Of a stretch of DNA of 64,000 bases, positions 53,492-63,865 are shown one piece after another. This DNA is from Bacteroidales bacterium (lineage in GTDB: Bacteria; Bacteroidota; Bacteroidia; Bacteroidales; Muribaculaceae): contig CAJTFH010000006.1 of assembly GCA_910575545.1 (NCBI GenBank), forward strand, positions 80,281 through 144,280, read 5' to 3'. The stretch's first letter is position 1, and each line of letters begins with the position of its first letter. The position numbers and the translations under genes were made by a program. The notes under the pieces are model-generated. The model worked only from the letters and a program-made list of their open reading frames with translations. It was not told the origin of the DNA and searched no databases.

Positions 53492-56400
53492 ATGAGATTC
53501 AAAAATTATCTGATAGCCGGCGCTATGGTGATAGGCGGATGGCTATGCCAGCCAATCGTGGCCGAGAGCCTGTCTGGAAGGAGTCCGGAGGATGTTGAGA
53601 GGGGGATGGTGTTTAATCTGCTTGATGAGGATGTGAAACTTTTCAAGAATCCGCGAGTGAGGATGCATGTGGATGGCGGGCGTCAGAGCGTTACGCCCCT
53701 GCGCAACAGATCCGGTGCCCCTCCCGTGAAGGGTGAGAATGTAAGGCTGCAAGGTTGCAACCTGCGTCCTGCCGGAAATGATGACACCTCTATTATCACT
53801 TTCCGGGCAACCAATGAATATCAGTTTTCAGTTTTGCAGAATGGCGACCAGTTCCGTGCTAACGGAGGTGGATGTTATGTTGGGAATGATTATTATTATG
53901 TTGGCTATTCCCAGATTTTCGGGATGGTATTGCCCTCTTTCTACCATTATGATGCTACGACCTGGGAGCTGGTCGAGGTTAGGGATCTGGATCAAGGGTG
54001 CATAAGTTACGATATGACGTATGATGCTACCGACGGGAAAATCTACGGCATATTCTACAACGACGATATGAACGGCTATGTTTTCGGTTCGTTTGACCCG
54101 GCCACACTTGTGCGTACGGAAATAGCCACACTCCCTTGTGAATATTTTGCCATTGCCGCTTCTGCCGATGGAGTGATATTCGCCATTGACGAAGACGGGA
54201 ATCTGAACAAGTTTGACAAGCAGAGCGGTGTTGCCACCTGGGTTGGGTCAACAGGGATTGAGCCGAAATATAAGCAGTCGGCAGATTTTGATGATTCCAC
54301 GGGAAAACTTTACTGGGCTGCCAGCCATGCCGACGGTTCATCAGCCTTATACCAGGTGGATGTAACAGACGGACATGCTTCGAAGATATTCGATTTCCTG
54401 AATGACGAACAGATTACGGCGTTGCATGTGCTTCCTCCTGAAGCTGCGGCGGGTGCACCTAATAAGGTGGAGAATCTTTCTGTCGAGTTTGAGAACGGTG
54501 GCCTGGCCGGCCGGATTTCTTTCGTGGCTCCTGATTATACGTATGACGGAGTGGCTTTGGCTGGCATGTTGTCATATACGGTGCGGATTGATGGAAGCGC
54601 GGTTGCATCTTCTATGGTGGAAGCCGGGTCACTTGCCACAATCGAGGCCTCTGTTTCTGATTCGGGTATGCACACGGTGGAAGTTGTGACATCGAATAAT
54701 GCAGGGGAGTCGCCTGTTGTGAGGACAACCCAATGGTTCGGTGTGGATTCACCTGCACCGGTGCGAAATCTGGATATAGGGAATGATGATGTTAATGTTA
54801 CCGTCAGCTGGGATGCACCTGAGAAGGGTGCTAACGGAGGGTTTATCAATACTGCGGGTCTACGTTATACGGTGGTCAGGTATCCTGATGAAGTGACGGT
54901 TGCCGAGCGTCAGAGCGCAACTTCTTTTTCCGAGCCTTATAGTAAAGATGGCCTTACATCGTATTCATATGGTGTTACGGTGCATTACGGGAATCTTTCG
55001 AGCGAAACGGCTGTGTCGGGGAAACTTCTTGTAGGGGGTGCCTTTACTGTGCCCTATTCGGAGGATTTCGATAATCCCAAGGTAGCGGAACTTTATACGG
55101 TAATTGATGTTTCCGGCGATGGGAAGACGTGGAGCCATAATTATGATGAGGATGAAATGGAGGGGGATATGCGGTGTGCATATATTTCATCGAACCCGAA
55201 AGACGACTGGCTTATCTCTCCCCCCATCCATCTGGAAGGTGGTAAACTTTATAATATATCTATTATGGCGGGGGCACGCGGAGGCTGGCGTTATACCGAG
55301 AAAATGGAGGTGGTGCTTGGCTCATCAGCAACTATAGAGGGTGTCACCACCGGGGCGGTGGCTACCATTATCCCTGAGCAGGAGTATGAAGAAAAGATAT
55401 TGTCTGAGGTTTCCGAACTTGTGCAGGTTGATGCCGACGGGGATTATTATGTTGGAATACATGCCTGCAGTGATAAGAACATGGATGTGGTCATCGTTGA
55501 TAATCTCAAGGTGGTGGAAGAATCAGACATGTCAGCTCCTTCGGCTGTGACGGGTCTTGAGATTACTCCCGACGGAAAGGGTGGCATGGGTGCTACGATA
55601 GCATTTGTCACTCCTTCTTTGACTATCGGCGGGGAACCTTTGCCAACGTTGTCGAAGGTTGAGATTTATCGTGGTGACGATGTGCTGGAGACTATTTCAC
55701 CGGCAGAAGTAAATAAACCTTATAGCTATTATGATGATACCCCCCAGGCAGGTGTTAACGAGTATTCAGTGCGTGCCTTTTACGGGGAGAAGCGCGGACT
55801 GGCAGCCAAGGGGGCGGCCTTTGTTGGATGTGATGTGCCGGGTTTACCCAGGAATGTGCGAATCAGTGAAGACGCGGATATAGTGACCTTGACATGGGAG
55901 CCCCCTTTGACAGGCGCGAATGGCGGTTATATCGATTCGTCGGCGCTCAGATATTTAGTTATTGATTCGGAATCGGAAATTATCAAAGAGGGTCTTGCTG
56001 AGAATCAGTATAGGTTCATACCAGTGGTTGACGGACAGGATATGTTTGCGTGGTCGGTTGCGGCGGTTAATGATATGGGGATGGGTAACTCAGCCCGTTC
56101 CAATATTCTTGTGTTAGGTTCATCTTTCAGCCTTCCATTCAGGGAGTCGTTTCCGGATGCTGTTAACCAGACTCATCCATGGGGCCAGTATCTTTCGGGT
56201 AATGGCGGGCGTTGGTTTACCTCAATTATCGGACTTAGCCCTATTGCAAATCCCCAGGATGGTGACGGAGGCTTGTTGACATTCATTCCTGAGGGCAATC
56301 AGGATGAGGCGTTGATATATTCAGGCAAAATAGATGTCAGCACTGCCAAAGCGCCGGTTTTTGATTTTTGGTATTATTATAACAATGGCATGGAAGGGGG

Positions 56401-58015
56401 GCTTTCGGTTGAAGTGTCGGCTGAACACGGATCGTTCCAACCGGTTTATAAGGTGGATTATTCCCAGTCTAAGGCCGGATGGAATATCGTGCGTGTGCCG
56501 TTGTCGGGTGTTGACTGTTCGGGTTTTATACAGGTGGGTCTGCGCGGAAGCAGCGGCAATGTCGGGCGGCATCTGCATGTAGACAACCTTATGGTGCACG
56601 ATCCGGCGGTGCATGATCTTTCGGCTTTCGGCATAACTGCGCCGGATAAGGTCAAAGTTGGAGCAGAGGCTACTGTTACGGCATCGATTATTAATATCGG
56701 TATGACCAATGCCACCAGCTATAATGTGGAGCTATGGGCTAATGGATCTTATCTGCAAACATTGCCCGGAGTGCCGTTGGAAGCTCTTGAGACAGCGGAT
56801 TTTGAATTCAAGATTGTGCCGTCGGTTGTGATGTCGCGCAACGTGTCTTTCGGGGTCAAGGTTATATATGATGAAGATGAGAATCTGGAGAACAATCTCC
56901 TTATCGGGAAGATGGTAAGTGTCGAGATGCCCGTATATCCTACAGTCGATGATTTATCAGGGACGTATTCTGACGGTTATGTTAGCCTTGAGTGGTCATC
57001 GTTAGGTAATTCTGTGCTTGATCCGGAGTCTTTGACTGACGGTTTTGAAGGCTATGAGGAGTTTTCGATTGACAATATAGGAGACTGGACATTGGCGGAT
57101 GTTGACGGAGGGCCGGGGACATTTACCATCAGTAATACCTCAAGCACGAATATACCTTACGAGAACGCAGGCCGACCGATGGCTTTCCAGGTGTTCAATC
57201 CTGCTCATGCCGGGCTTCTTCTTGTGAACGGTGCCGGTCAGCCAACGGGCTGGATGCCTCATTCGGGTAATCAGATGCTGGCTGCGTTTGGGGATGTTGA
57301 CGGTCAGAACAATGATTGGCTGATTTCACCGGAATTGTCGGGCGACGCCCAGACTATAACATTTTTTGCGCGAAGCTATAGTGATATGTATGGCCTGGAA
57401 TCAATCGAGGTGCTCACGTCTGCATCCGATAAGGAGCTTTCGAGTTTTGAGCGAGTGAAAGGGATTGCTCCTCAGGTGCCTGCTAACTGGACGCAATATT
57501 CCGTTTCACTTCCGGAAGGAACGCGCTACTTTGCGATTCGTTGCATATCACGAAATGCGTTTGTGCTTCTCATAGACGATATTTCCTATATACCGGCCGA
57601 TGCACAGCCAGTTGCTCTGACTTTGCTTGGATATAACGTTTATCGTGACGGGGTCAGAGTCTCTGATGAAATAGTGGCAACACCTGGGTGGAGAGAGCCT
57701 TTTGCAGCGAACCAACGGCCGAAATATGCCGTAACGGCGGTGTATGATAAGGGGGAATCTTATTTTTCCAATATCATAAGTATCCATACTTCGGGCTTGG
57801 TGGCGGTTTCAGATGATTCGTCAATAAGGGTGTATTCCGAGGCCGGTAAAATTGTGATTGAAGGGGCTGAGGGTGTTGAAACTCTGGTCACGGGTGCCGA
57901 CGGTATCGTTTTATGGCAGGGAGTTCCGGCTTCTGACACTCTTGCGGTTGACCTGTTGCCGGGAATATATGTGGTTACTGTTGATAAAGAATCGGTAAAA
58001 GCGGTTGTCAGATAA
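53492..58015 (+). CDS. Large secreted adhesin-like protein (propeller, FN3-like and choice-of-anchor J modules)
   Basis: 1507 residues. Signal at 5-25. Residues 110-320 are a propeller-like region with repeated units (ISYDMTYDATDGKIYGIFYN, IFAIDEDGNLNKFDKQSG). Then two copies of a unit made of two FN3-like domains (markers WDAPEKGANGGFINTAGLRY and WEPPLTGANGGYIDSSALRY) and a jelly-roll anchor domain (markers DDWLISPPIHLEGGKLYNIS, YVGIHACSDKNMDVVIVDNL), a CARDB-like domain (DLSAFGITAPDKVKVGAEAT) and a third anchor domain (NDWLISPELSGDAQTITFFA). The end GIYVVTVDKESVKAVVR is a sorting-type tail. It is a paralogue of the convergent 714-residue protein. Ligand unknown. Confidence 0.82.
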   Translation: MRFKNYLIAGAMVIGGWLCQPIVAESLSGRSPEDVERGMVFNLLDEDVKLFKNPRVRMHVDGGRQSVTPLRNRSGAPPVKGENVRLQGCNLRPAGNDDTSIITFRATNEYQFSVLQNGDQFRANGGGCYVGNDYYYVGYSQIFGMVLPSFYHYDATTWELVEVRDLDQGCISYDMTYDATDGKIYGIFYNDDMNGYVFGSFDPATLVRTEIATLPCEYFAIAASADGVIFAIDEDGNLNKFDKQSGVATWVGSTGIEPKYKQSADFDDSTGKLYWAASHADGSSALYQVDVTDGHASKIFDFLNDEQITALHVLPPEAAAGAPNKVENLSVEFENGGLAGRISFVAPDYTYDGVALAGMLSYTVRIDGSAVASSMVEAGSLATIEASVSDSGMHTVEVVTSNNAGESPVVRTTQWFGVDSPAPVRNLDIGNDDVNVTVSWDAPEKGANGGFINTAGLRYTVVRYPDEVTVAERQSATSFSEPYSKDGLTSYSYGVTVHYGNLSSETAVSGKLLVGGAFTVPYSEDFDNPKVAELYTVIDVSGDGKTWSHNYDEDEMEGDMRCAYISSNPKDDWLISPPIHLEGGKLYNISIMAGARGGWRYTEKMEVVLGSSATIEGVTTGAVATIIPEQEYEEKILSEVSELVQVDADGDYYVGIHACSDKNMDVVIVDNLKVVEESDMSAPSAVTGLEITPDGKGGMGATIAFVTPSLTIGGEPLPTLSKVEIYRGDDVLETISPAEVNKPYSYYDDTPQAGVNEYSVRAFYGEKRGLAAKGAAFVGCDVPGLPRNVRISEDADIVTLTWEPPLTGANGGYIDSSALRYLVIDSESEIIKEGLAENQYRFIPVVDGQDMFAWSVAAVNDMGMGNSARSNILVLGSSFSLPFRESFPDAVNQTHPWGQYLSGNGGRWFTSIIGLSPIANPQDGDGGLLTFIPEGNQDEALIYSGKIDVSTAKAPVFDFWYYYNNGMEGGLSVEVSAEHGSFQPVYKVDYSQSKAGWNIVRVPLSGVDCSGFIQVGLRGSSGNVGRHLHVDNLMVHDPAVHDLSAFGITAPDKVKVGAEATVTASIINIGMTNATSYNVELWANGSYLQTLPGVPLEALETADFEFKIVPSVVMSRNVSFGVKVIYDEDENLENNLLIGKMVSVEMPVYPTVDDLSGTYSDGYVSLEWSSLGNSVLDPESLTDGFEGYEEFSIDNIGDWTLADVDGGPGTFTISNTSSTNIPYENAGRPMAFQVFNPAHAGLLLVNGAGQPTGWMPHSGNQMLAAFGDVDGQNNDWLISPELSGDAQTITFFARSYSDMYGLESIEVLTSASDKELSSFERVKGIAPQVPANWTQYSVSLPEGTRYFAIRCISRNAFVLLIDDISYIPADAQPVALTLLGYNVYRDGVRVSDEIVATPGWREPFAANQRPKYAVTAVYDKGESYFSNIISIHTSGLVAVSDDSSIRVYSEAGKIVIEGAEGVETLVTGADGIVLWQGVPASDTLAVDLLPGIYVVTVDKESVKAVVR

Positions 58016-58063
58016 TCAGATATATAGATGACATGAAGCGAGCTTAGGCTTTCCGCCACAAAA

Positions 58064-58241
58064 AGAGGGTGTGTCATAATGGCTCATCTGGGTCGTCGCC
58101 CGAGGGCTTCGGGTTCGGTCATTGACCTTAGTCAACTCCCTTCACCCTCACCCTCAGGCTCCTACCATCTGAACCATTCTGACAGCACCCTCTCCATCCG
58201 GATGCCAAAAAGGCGTTGGTCGAATTTCGACACAACGCCTT
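58064..58241 (-). repeat. 178-bp palindromic terminator element, copy B
   Basis: Base-for-base identical to copy A, 49 bp after the stop of the 1507-residue gene and 14 bp from the stop of the convergent 714-residue gene. Its hairpin (58210-58241) is followed by T5 on both strands here, so it can terminate both genes. Confidence 0.93.
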
Positions 58242-58254
58242 TTTGTGGCGGTAT

Positions 58255-60399
58255 TTATCGGTTGATGTGGAGCTTCCGGGCTTCCGGGCCGGCTTTGACG
58301 ATGTATATGCCGGTTGGGAGGGGAATTAGGGTGGCAGGTTCGGAGGTGGTTGTTCCTGAGGCGATTATGCGCCCGTCGGCTGTTGTCACGCAATATGGTG
58401 TGGCTTCCGGCGCGGAGATGGTTATTGTGCCGTTATCAGTGGTTATAGCAATCGGATCGGGTGATGCTACTGATTCTATGGCTGAAGATTTTGCAGTCAA
58501 CGAGATTGATTTAAGTGCTAATCCGCTTTTGTTGGGTTCGCTGCAGGCATGGAAGCCGATATAGTAGATGCCTGATGTGTTGACGGTTATGTCGGTGGAG
58601 TGTTGTTCCGGCGACATATTTGTCATTGCAAATGGCGCGAAAATCTCGTTTGTCATAAGATTTACCAATGGGGCTTCACCGTAGTAGACCGCCATGCGTT
58701 CCGGGTCGCTTTCGCTCATTACCATGGCTTCGAATCCGAGTGTGTAGGTTTTCCCTGTTTCGAGCATGAAAGGCGGAGTGATCAGCCAGTCGTCGGCGGG
58801 GTTTGTTGAAGAGTAGGGATATGCAACAGCTGCTACAAGTTCATCGGTTGCTTCTATGTACCATTCCCATTCACGATACCATTCGTTTTTGTCGCCGTTG
58901 ACATCTATTCTTGTGAATAGGTCGAGGGCGTTTTCGGCATTGAATTCGGTGCTCCATGGCAATTTCACTGAACCGAGACGCCATATGTTTGAGGTGACGG
59001 GTGGCATTGAGGTGCCGTTGTAGTTGAGGGTGACATCATAGCTGTAGACTTCGAGTCCGTCGGGTATGGGCACTTCATCGGATAATTCCGGGGCGGTCAG
59101 GTTGTTGAATGTTTTGCCGTCGGGGTGTCGCAGCACGGTGTAGGATATTTTCGACGGGTCGAAATATCCGCCATTTTCGCTTTCTGCGGGTGCATTCCAT
59201 GAAAGGGTGAATTTTCCCTGGGCGTAGGAGAGGTCTACTGCGGTTATCGGTCTGGGCATGTCGTGGCCCAGCCACATTTTCTGTTTCACTTTTGGACTGC
59301 GTCCGGCCTGGTTGGAGAGTGTCAGCTCGATTTGATACATGCCGGCTTTGTCGACTTTCGCCGGTGCGCTTATTTTCGCCGTTGCAGTTGACTTGCCTTC
59401 GGCCAGGAGTTCGCCGTTTGCACGGATGCTCCAGCTTACTTCACCTGTCAGGTCAGACCCGCCGAATGTTTTGGCCGGTATGGAGAATTCAACAGTCCCG
59501 TTTAAAGCTCCTTGTGGGAAATTGACAAAAAGGTTGTCGGGAGCGTCGGGCGCTCCGTTGTCGGCTATGGGTCCGGGAATCCACATGCCACCCATCACTT
59601 CGCCATCGTCTAAGGCATAGAGGTGTTTGGCCACAGGGGTTGCGGCGTTTATGTCGACGCTGTATAGGTCGCTATGGGTCAATCGGAATCCGAGTTCGGG
59701 GTCGCGGTCGGCATCCTGGCTGCTTACAACGAAATAGAATAACCCGGTGCGCGGGTCGATGGCTCCTGTCGAGCGGATTCCGGCGGTTATTCCCAGGTTT
59801 CCAAGAAGGGTGGCAGATCCGTTGGCTTTGTTGACTTTCATAAGATTTCCGGCCATGTCGATGGCATATAGCTGGCCGTTTCGGTCGATGCTGCATGCCA
59901 GCCATGGAATGTCTATGTCGGAGATTTTCTTTCGTTGGCCGTTGGCTTCATTAAGAGTGCCGAACACGAATCCGTCGCCGCTGTCGGAATTGAAGCATCC
60001 GTAGATTTTGGCGGTCTGCGGATCGTAGGTCATGTCTGTGGCGACTGCCCCGGGAAGTCCGTCGGTCAGACGGAGGCTTTCAGTCCATGTGTCCGGGTCG
60101 AAAGCGTAGTGGGTAATATCAACAAAATCGCCGAAGTTGAGTTCTACAGTGCAGAAGTAAAAGTCGTCGGTCATAGCCCCTCCGCCGCTTGCGTCGAGAT
60201 ATGGGTCTTGCTTTATAAGCTCCGGGGCGTAGTTGTCGGCCGCGAAGCGGTAAATCCCGATTTCCTCGAGCTGATGTTCCACCCATGAGTTTGCGGAGTA
60301 GACGGATGCATAGATTTCGGGGGTATGTTGTTGCTGTGTTTGTGCGATGACAGCCTGTGCGGTCAGTGCAATCGTTAAGGCTGTAAGGATTCTTGTCAT
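58255..60399 (-). CDS. Secreted adhesin-like protein, paralogue of the 1507-residue protein
   Basis: 714 residues, signal peptide MTRILTALTIALTAQAVIAQ. Same module order as the first half of its neighbour: propeller-like region (VATDMTYDPQTAKIYGCFNS, LYAIDMAGNLMKVNKANGSA, about 90-270), two FN3-like domains (WNAPAESENGGYFDPSKISY), one choice-of-anchor J domain (DDWLITPPFMLETGKTYTLG, YYIGFHACSEPNKSGLALKS), and a sorting-type tail (PTGIYIVKAGPEARKLHINR). It starts 38 bp after queC on the same strand, so it may be read together with the C69-queF-queC run, and ends in repeat copy B. Confidence 0.83.
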   Translation of the reverse strand: MTRILTALTIALTAQAVIAQTQQQHTPEIYASVYSANSWVEHQLEEIGIYRFAADNYAPELIKQDPYLDASGGGAMTDDFYFCTVELNFGDFVDITHYAFDPDTWTESLRLTDGLPGAVATDMTYDPQTAKIYGCFNSDSGDGFVFGTLNEANGQRKKISDIDIPWLACSIDRNGQLYAIDMAGNLMKVNKANGSATLLGNLGITAGIRSTGAIDPRTGLFYFVVSSQDADRDPELGFRLTHSDLYSVDINAATPVAKHLYALDDGEVMGGMWIPGPIADNGAPDAPDNLFVNFPQGALNGTVEFSIPAKTFGGSDLTGEVSWSIRANGELLAEGKSTATAKISAPAKVDKAGMYQIELTLSNQAGRSPKVKQKMWLGHDMPRPITAVDLSYAQGKFTLSWNAPAESENGGYFDPSKISYTVLRHPDGKTFNNLTAPELSDEVPIPDGLEVYSYDVTLNYNGTSMPPVTSNIWRLGSVKLPWSTEFNAENALDLFTRIDVNGDKNEWYREWEWYIEATDELVAAVAYPYSSTNPADDWLITPPFMLETGKTYTLGFEAMVMSESDPERMAVYYGEAPLVNLMTNEIFAPFAMTNMSPEQHSTDITVNTSGIYYIGFHACSEPNKSGLALKSISLTAKSSAIESVASPDPIAITTDNGTITISAPEATPYCVTTADGRIIASGTTTSEPATLIPLPTGIYIVKAGPEARKLHINR

Positions 60400-60437
60400 A
60401 TAGATGTGGGATTGCTGGTGATATATAATGGCCGGGT

Positions 60438-61181
60438 TCAGTCGAAGTCGGCAGGGTCAAGGCCTGCTTCGGCGAGGGATTCGTGGCGCTCGGTGCATGT
60501 TCCGCAATTGCCGCAATGTTTTTCGCTGCCCCGGTAGCATGAATATGTGTGGTGGTAGTCAACTCCGAGTTCGATTCCCCGTTTTACGATTTCCCCTTTT
60601 GTAAGGTTGGTGTATGGGCAGAGTAGTTCGATTCTGTCGTAGGTTCCTTCTGCGATGGCTTTTGCCATGGCGTTGACAAACGGGGGGCGGCAGTCTGGAT
60701 AGATTGCATGGTCACCGGCATGGTTTGCAAGCATCAGAGTGTGTAGCTTGCGGCTTTCGGCCAATCCGGCGGCTACGCTTAGCATTATGCCGTTGCGGAA
60801 GGGTACGACGGTTGAACGCATGTTGCTGTCGTCGTAGTGCCCGGCCGGGATGGCGCCGGCCCCTTTGAGCAGGGAACTTTCAAAGTAATCTGCCATGAAT
60901 CCGAGAGGTATCATGAGGTGTTCGATGCCGAGCCTTTCGCAGTGCCATCTGGCGCAGTCGGCTTCTCTTTGGTTGTGGTTTGAGCCGTAAATGAAAGTTA
61001 CAGCCAGGGCTATGCGAGAGCGGTATTCATATAGCATTGTGGTGGAATCCATTCCTCCGGAAAGCACCAGCAGGGTGTCTTTGCTCCGGGGGAACTGCAC
61101 CATAGGGTCTGTTAGCACGAGTTCTTTTTCCTTGGCAGGGAGGAACAGGCTGTTGTCGTGGTGATGTTCTACAATTCCCAT
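60438..61181 (-). CDS. queC: 7-cyano-7-deazaguanine synthase
   Basis: 247 residues. ATP-dependent conversion of CDG to preQ0 in queuosine synthesis. PP-loop LLVLSGGMDSTTML near residue 40, family motif YPDCRPPFVNAMAKAI, and the zinc site CYRGSEKHCGNCGTCTERHE. The first ~33 residues (MGIVEHHHDNSLFLPAKEKE) extend beyond the usual N-terminus; Met27 (61103) is an alternative start. It follows queF by 35 bp; queD and queE are not in the window. Confidence 0.95.
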   Translation of the reverse strand: MGIVEHHHDNSLFLPAKEKELVLTDPMVQFPRSKDTLLVLSGGMDSTTMLYEYRSRIALAVTFIYGSNHNQREADCARWHCERLGIEHLMIPLGFMADYFESSLLKGAGAIPAGHYDDSNMRSTVVPFRNGIMLSVAAGLAESRKLHTLMLANHAGDHAIYPDCRPPFVNAMAKAIAEGTYDRIELLCPYTNLTKGEIVKRGIELGVDYHHTYSCYRGSEKHCGNCGTCTERHESLAEAGLDPADFD

Positions 61182-61216
61182 AAGATCTGTTTTGCAAAAA
61201 GTGATTATAAGGTGTG

Positions 61217-61690
61217 TCAGGCGTTCTGCTGCATTGCCTGGAGCAGACGCGCCTGTGCCATTTGCCGGTGTTGTTCGTCGCCGTAGTTGGCGAATGGATA
61301 GATGCTAATGCCTCCGCGTGGGGTGAATATGCCTCTGACCTCGATGTAGCGGGGGTTCATCAGTCTGATGAGGTCTTTCATTATGATGTTGACACAATCC
61401 TCGTGGAAGTCGCCCTGGTTGCGGAAAGAAAAAAGGTAGAGCTTGAGGCTTTTGCTTTCAACCATGTCTTCGCGCGGGATGTATTGGATTACGATTTTCG
61501 CGAAGTCGGGTTGCCCGGTTTTCGGGCATAGCGATGTGAATTCGGGGCAGTTTAGAGTGACGAGGTATTCGTTTTCAGGGTGTTTGTTTTTGAAAGTCTC
61601 CAATACCTGCGGGGAATATGTGTCGGCATATTTCGTGCCGGCAGCTCCAAGTAGTGTGACTCCTTGGAGCTCATCGTTGTTTCGGCTCAT
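61217..61690 (-). CDS. queF: NADPH-dependent preQ0 reductase (type I)
   Basis: 157 residues, the short unimodular type. It reduces preQ0 to preQ1. Active-site Cys in [16 protein letters not shown] and the substrate/NADPH motif [20 protein letters not shown] are complete. It lies between the C69 peptidase gene (17 bp upstream) and queC, so the two queuosine genes are consecutive steps in one transcript. Confidence 0.96.
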   Translation of the reverse strand: MSRNNDELQGVTLLGAAGTKYADTYSPQVLETFKNKHPENEYLVTLNCPEFTSLCPKTGQPDFAKIVIQYIPREDMVESKSLKLYLFSFRNQGDFHEDCVNIIMKDLIRLMNPRYIEVRGIFTPRGGISIYPFANYGDEQHRQMAQARLLQAMQQNA

Positions 61691-61707
61691 TTGGTGGACT
61701 GAATGGG

Positions 61708-63351
61708 TTAATATTTGATTTCGCGGACTTTAAGGCGCTCTCCGGCGTCGTTGACTATTGAGCGGAAGTAGCGCTCGTCGTAGCCTGGGAATTCGGGATA
61801 GACAGCCAAGCCGTGTTCCGATTTGATGAACCGGTGGTTTTCATCGGTTTTTTTTCGGTTGCCGTCCATGAATTTCACAAACAGATAGTCGCCGAGTTGC
61901 TTGTATGCGATGGTGGCTTTCTGCGCCCATATATCGGCAAGGTCTTGGGTGAGTTTTGCAGCAATTTCATTGTCGTTGAATGCGGGAATCTGCTCGATTG
62001 CCACGGCTACGTCGGCGGCTATGCTGTCTTCGAGGGCTTTCTGCACCCGCCGGATGTCTGGGATCATCTGGGAGTAGCGGTTATAGGCCTGGTTTGCAAC
62101 GTAGTTGTTTACCCAGAAGTTCGAGTTCCAGTCGAGGGTGTTGACGTCGCCATGGCCGAGCTGTGAGGGGGCTTTCTTTACAGAGCAGAATATCGGGAGA
62201 TAAACGGATGTGTTGGCGTCGTCGGTTCCGAACCACAGCAGGCCGCGCATTGCCTGAGGAAGGTGTGAGCGGAGCTGGGCCACGAAAGAGAATCCTGTCT
62301 GCTGGGTTGCAATTGCGCGTTCATGTGTGTATTCCTGGCCATCGACATTGAATGTCATCGGACGCCAGCGGTATGGCACTGCGTAGGGGCCAGCGCCTAT
62401 GTCGTTGGTCATGTCGTAGGGGGTGTTTTCAAAATGGTCGCGCATCATCCAGTGCATATCGGTGACGGTCAAAGCGGAATCGGGCTTTACCCACAGCGGC
62501 ATCGGCTCACCCTCAGCCCGGTCGATCCATGGGAGGTATCTCTCCATTCCGTCGGTGAATTTATTGAAATAGGCCCAGACTCGGGCGTCGCATCCGCGGA
62601 GGGCTCCGAAATCGGTCACTCCGTATGCTTTTGAAAAGTCGAAATCTTCATCTTTGCCGTTGAAATAGCCTTGCTGCCTGGCGAATTTTATGACATCGGG
62701 GCTGTAGATGGTTTCGCCGCTTTTGTCTTTGAGCGGGAATTTGTGGATTCGCGGATGGTTGGCGTGGCCTGATATGTGGCCGTCGGGAATGCGGCGAGCC
62801 ACCCACACGGCGCCTTTGTCGGTTTTGCCTTTTCCGATAAGCTCGAGAATCCATGCTTCGTCGGCATCGGCGATTGAGAATGATTCGCCTGAGCTTGCGT
62901 AGCCGTAGTCTTTAACCAGTGAGGTCATTGTTTTCAGCGCCTCACGGGCTGTTTTGGCGCGTTGCAGGGTGACGTAGATTAGCGAACCGTAGTCGATTAT
63001 GCCTGAACCGGCGAGTTCGTCACGTCCGCCCCATGTGCTTTCGGCTATCACCAGGCCATGTTCGTTCATATTTCCGATGGTGGCATATGTGTGTGGCACT
63101 TCTGGAATTTCACCGAGTGGTTTGCCGGTGTCCCATTCCACTATTTTGCGCATGGCGCCTTCGGGATGGTCTGCTGCCGGCTGGTTGTAGAGTTCTCCAT
63201 AAAGGTTGTGTGAGTCGGCAGCGTAGGTTACCAGGACGGAGCCGTCGGTTGTGGCGCCTTTGGCAGCAATAAGACTTGTGCATGCAAACGAAGGCAAAGG
63301 TGTTGCAATGACTGCCAATGCCATGGCCGTAAGGCAAAAAAGATTTTTCAT
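61708..63351 (-). CDS. Secreted C69-family dipeptidase
   Basis: 547 residues from ATG 63349-63351 ([20 protein letters not shown]); 14 upstream in-frame codons are not family-like. Signal cleavage before Cys24 ([20 protein letters not shown]) exposes the N-terminal nucleophile cysteine of this Ntn-hydrolase family. Also seen: [16 protein letters not shown] and [20 protein letters not shown]. Relatives hydrolyse dipeptides; gut members are secreted. It heads the run with queF and queC. Confidence 0.93.
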   Translation of the reverse strand: MKNLFCLTAMALAVIATPLPSFACTSLIAAKGATTDGSVLVTYAADSHNLYGELYNQPAADHPEGAMRKIVEWDTGKPLGEIPEVPHTYATIGNMNEHGLVIAESTWGGRDELAGSGIIDYGSLIYVTLQRAKTAREALKTMTSLVKDYGYASSGESFSIADADEAWILELIGKGKTDKGAVWVARRIPDGHISGHANHPRIHKFPLKDKSGETIYSPDVIKFARQQGYFNGKDEDFDFSKAYGVTDFGALRGCDARVWAYFNKFTDGMERYLPWIDRAEGEPMPLWVKPDSALTVTDMHWMMRDHFENTPYDMTNDIGAGPYAVPYRWRPMTFNVDGQEYTHERAIATQQTGFSFVAQLRSHLPQAMRGLLWFGTDDANTSVYLPIFCSVKKAPSQLGHGDVNTLDWNSNFWVNNYVANQAYNRYSQMIPDIRRVQKALEDSIAADVAVAIEQIPAFNDNEIAAKLTQDLADIWAQKATIAYKQLGDYLFVKFMDGNRKKTDENHRFIKSEHGLAVYPEFPGYDERYFRSIVNDAGERLKVREIKY

Positions 63352-63421
63352 ATTTTGCGTAGAGGTTAAAGATTGTTCTGATTCAGGGGGCATTTAGTTT
63401 TCGTGGATTGCCCAATCAACG

Positions 63422-63429
63422 CAAAGATA
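63422..63429 (-). promoter_or_regulatory. Candidate -7 box for the C69-queF-queC transcript
   Basis: TATCTTTG on the minus strand, 71 nt before the C69 start. It lies just beyond repeat copy C in the direction of transcription. Confidence 0.5.
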
Positions 63430-63495
63430 GTTAAATAAGTTGATTTATTGCTGTTTGCATGTATAATTTAAGATGATTATGCAAAAAATAAGACA

Positions 63496-63673
63496 AGAGG
63501 GTGTGTCATAATGGCTCATCTGGGTCGTCGCCCGAAGGCTTCGGGTTCGGTCATTGACCTTAGTCAACTCCCTTCACCCTCACCCTCAGGCTCCTACCAT
63601 CTGAACCATTCTGACAGCACCCTCTCCATCCGGATGCAAAAAAGGCGTTGGTCGAATTTCGACACAACGCCTT
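63496..63673 (-). repeat. 178-bp palindromic terminator element, copy C
   Basis: Same length as copies A and B, two substitutions (in the CCCGAAGG and GGATGCAAAA stretches). Its terminator hairpin (63642-63673) begins 14 nt beyond the 3' end of tRNA-Pro on the minus strand and runs into six T residues, so it is the likely terminator of that tRNA. Confidence 0.92.
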
Positions 63674-63686
63674 GTCTGTTGGCTTG

Positions 63687-63759
63687 TCGGGGTGAGAAGA
63701 CTCGAACTTCCGACCTCCACGTCCCGAACGTGGCGCGCTGCCAACTGTGCTACACCCCG
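63687..63759 (-). tRNA. tRNA-Pro (CGG)
   Basis: Minus strand acceptor CGGGGTG pairs with CACCCCG, discriminator A. D arm GCACAGTTGGCAGCGC, anticodon stem CCACG/CGTGG around TTCGGGA (anticodon CGG), T arm GGAAG-TTCGAGT-CTTCT. 73 nt; CCA not encoded. Confidence 0.96.
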
Positions 63760-63797
63760 AATGGCTCTTTATTGAGTGCTGTTGCTTTAAGAGCGCA

Positions 63798-63805
63798 CAA
63801 AGGTA
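63798..63805 (-). promoter_or_regulatory. Candidate -7 box of tRNA-Pro
   Basis: TACCTTTG on the minus strand; start expected near 63791, 30 nt before the tRNA. Confidence 0.5.
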
Positions 63806-63865
63806 ATTATTTTTTTTGGAACTACATGCAAGTGTGGGGGATTTTTCAGGGCTGGCGCATGAGAT

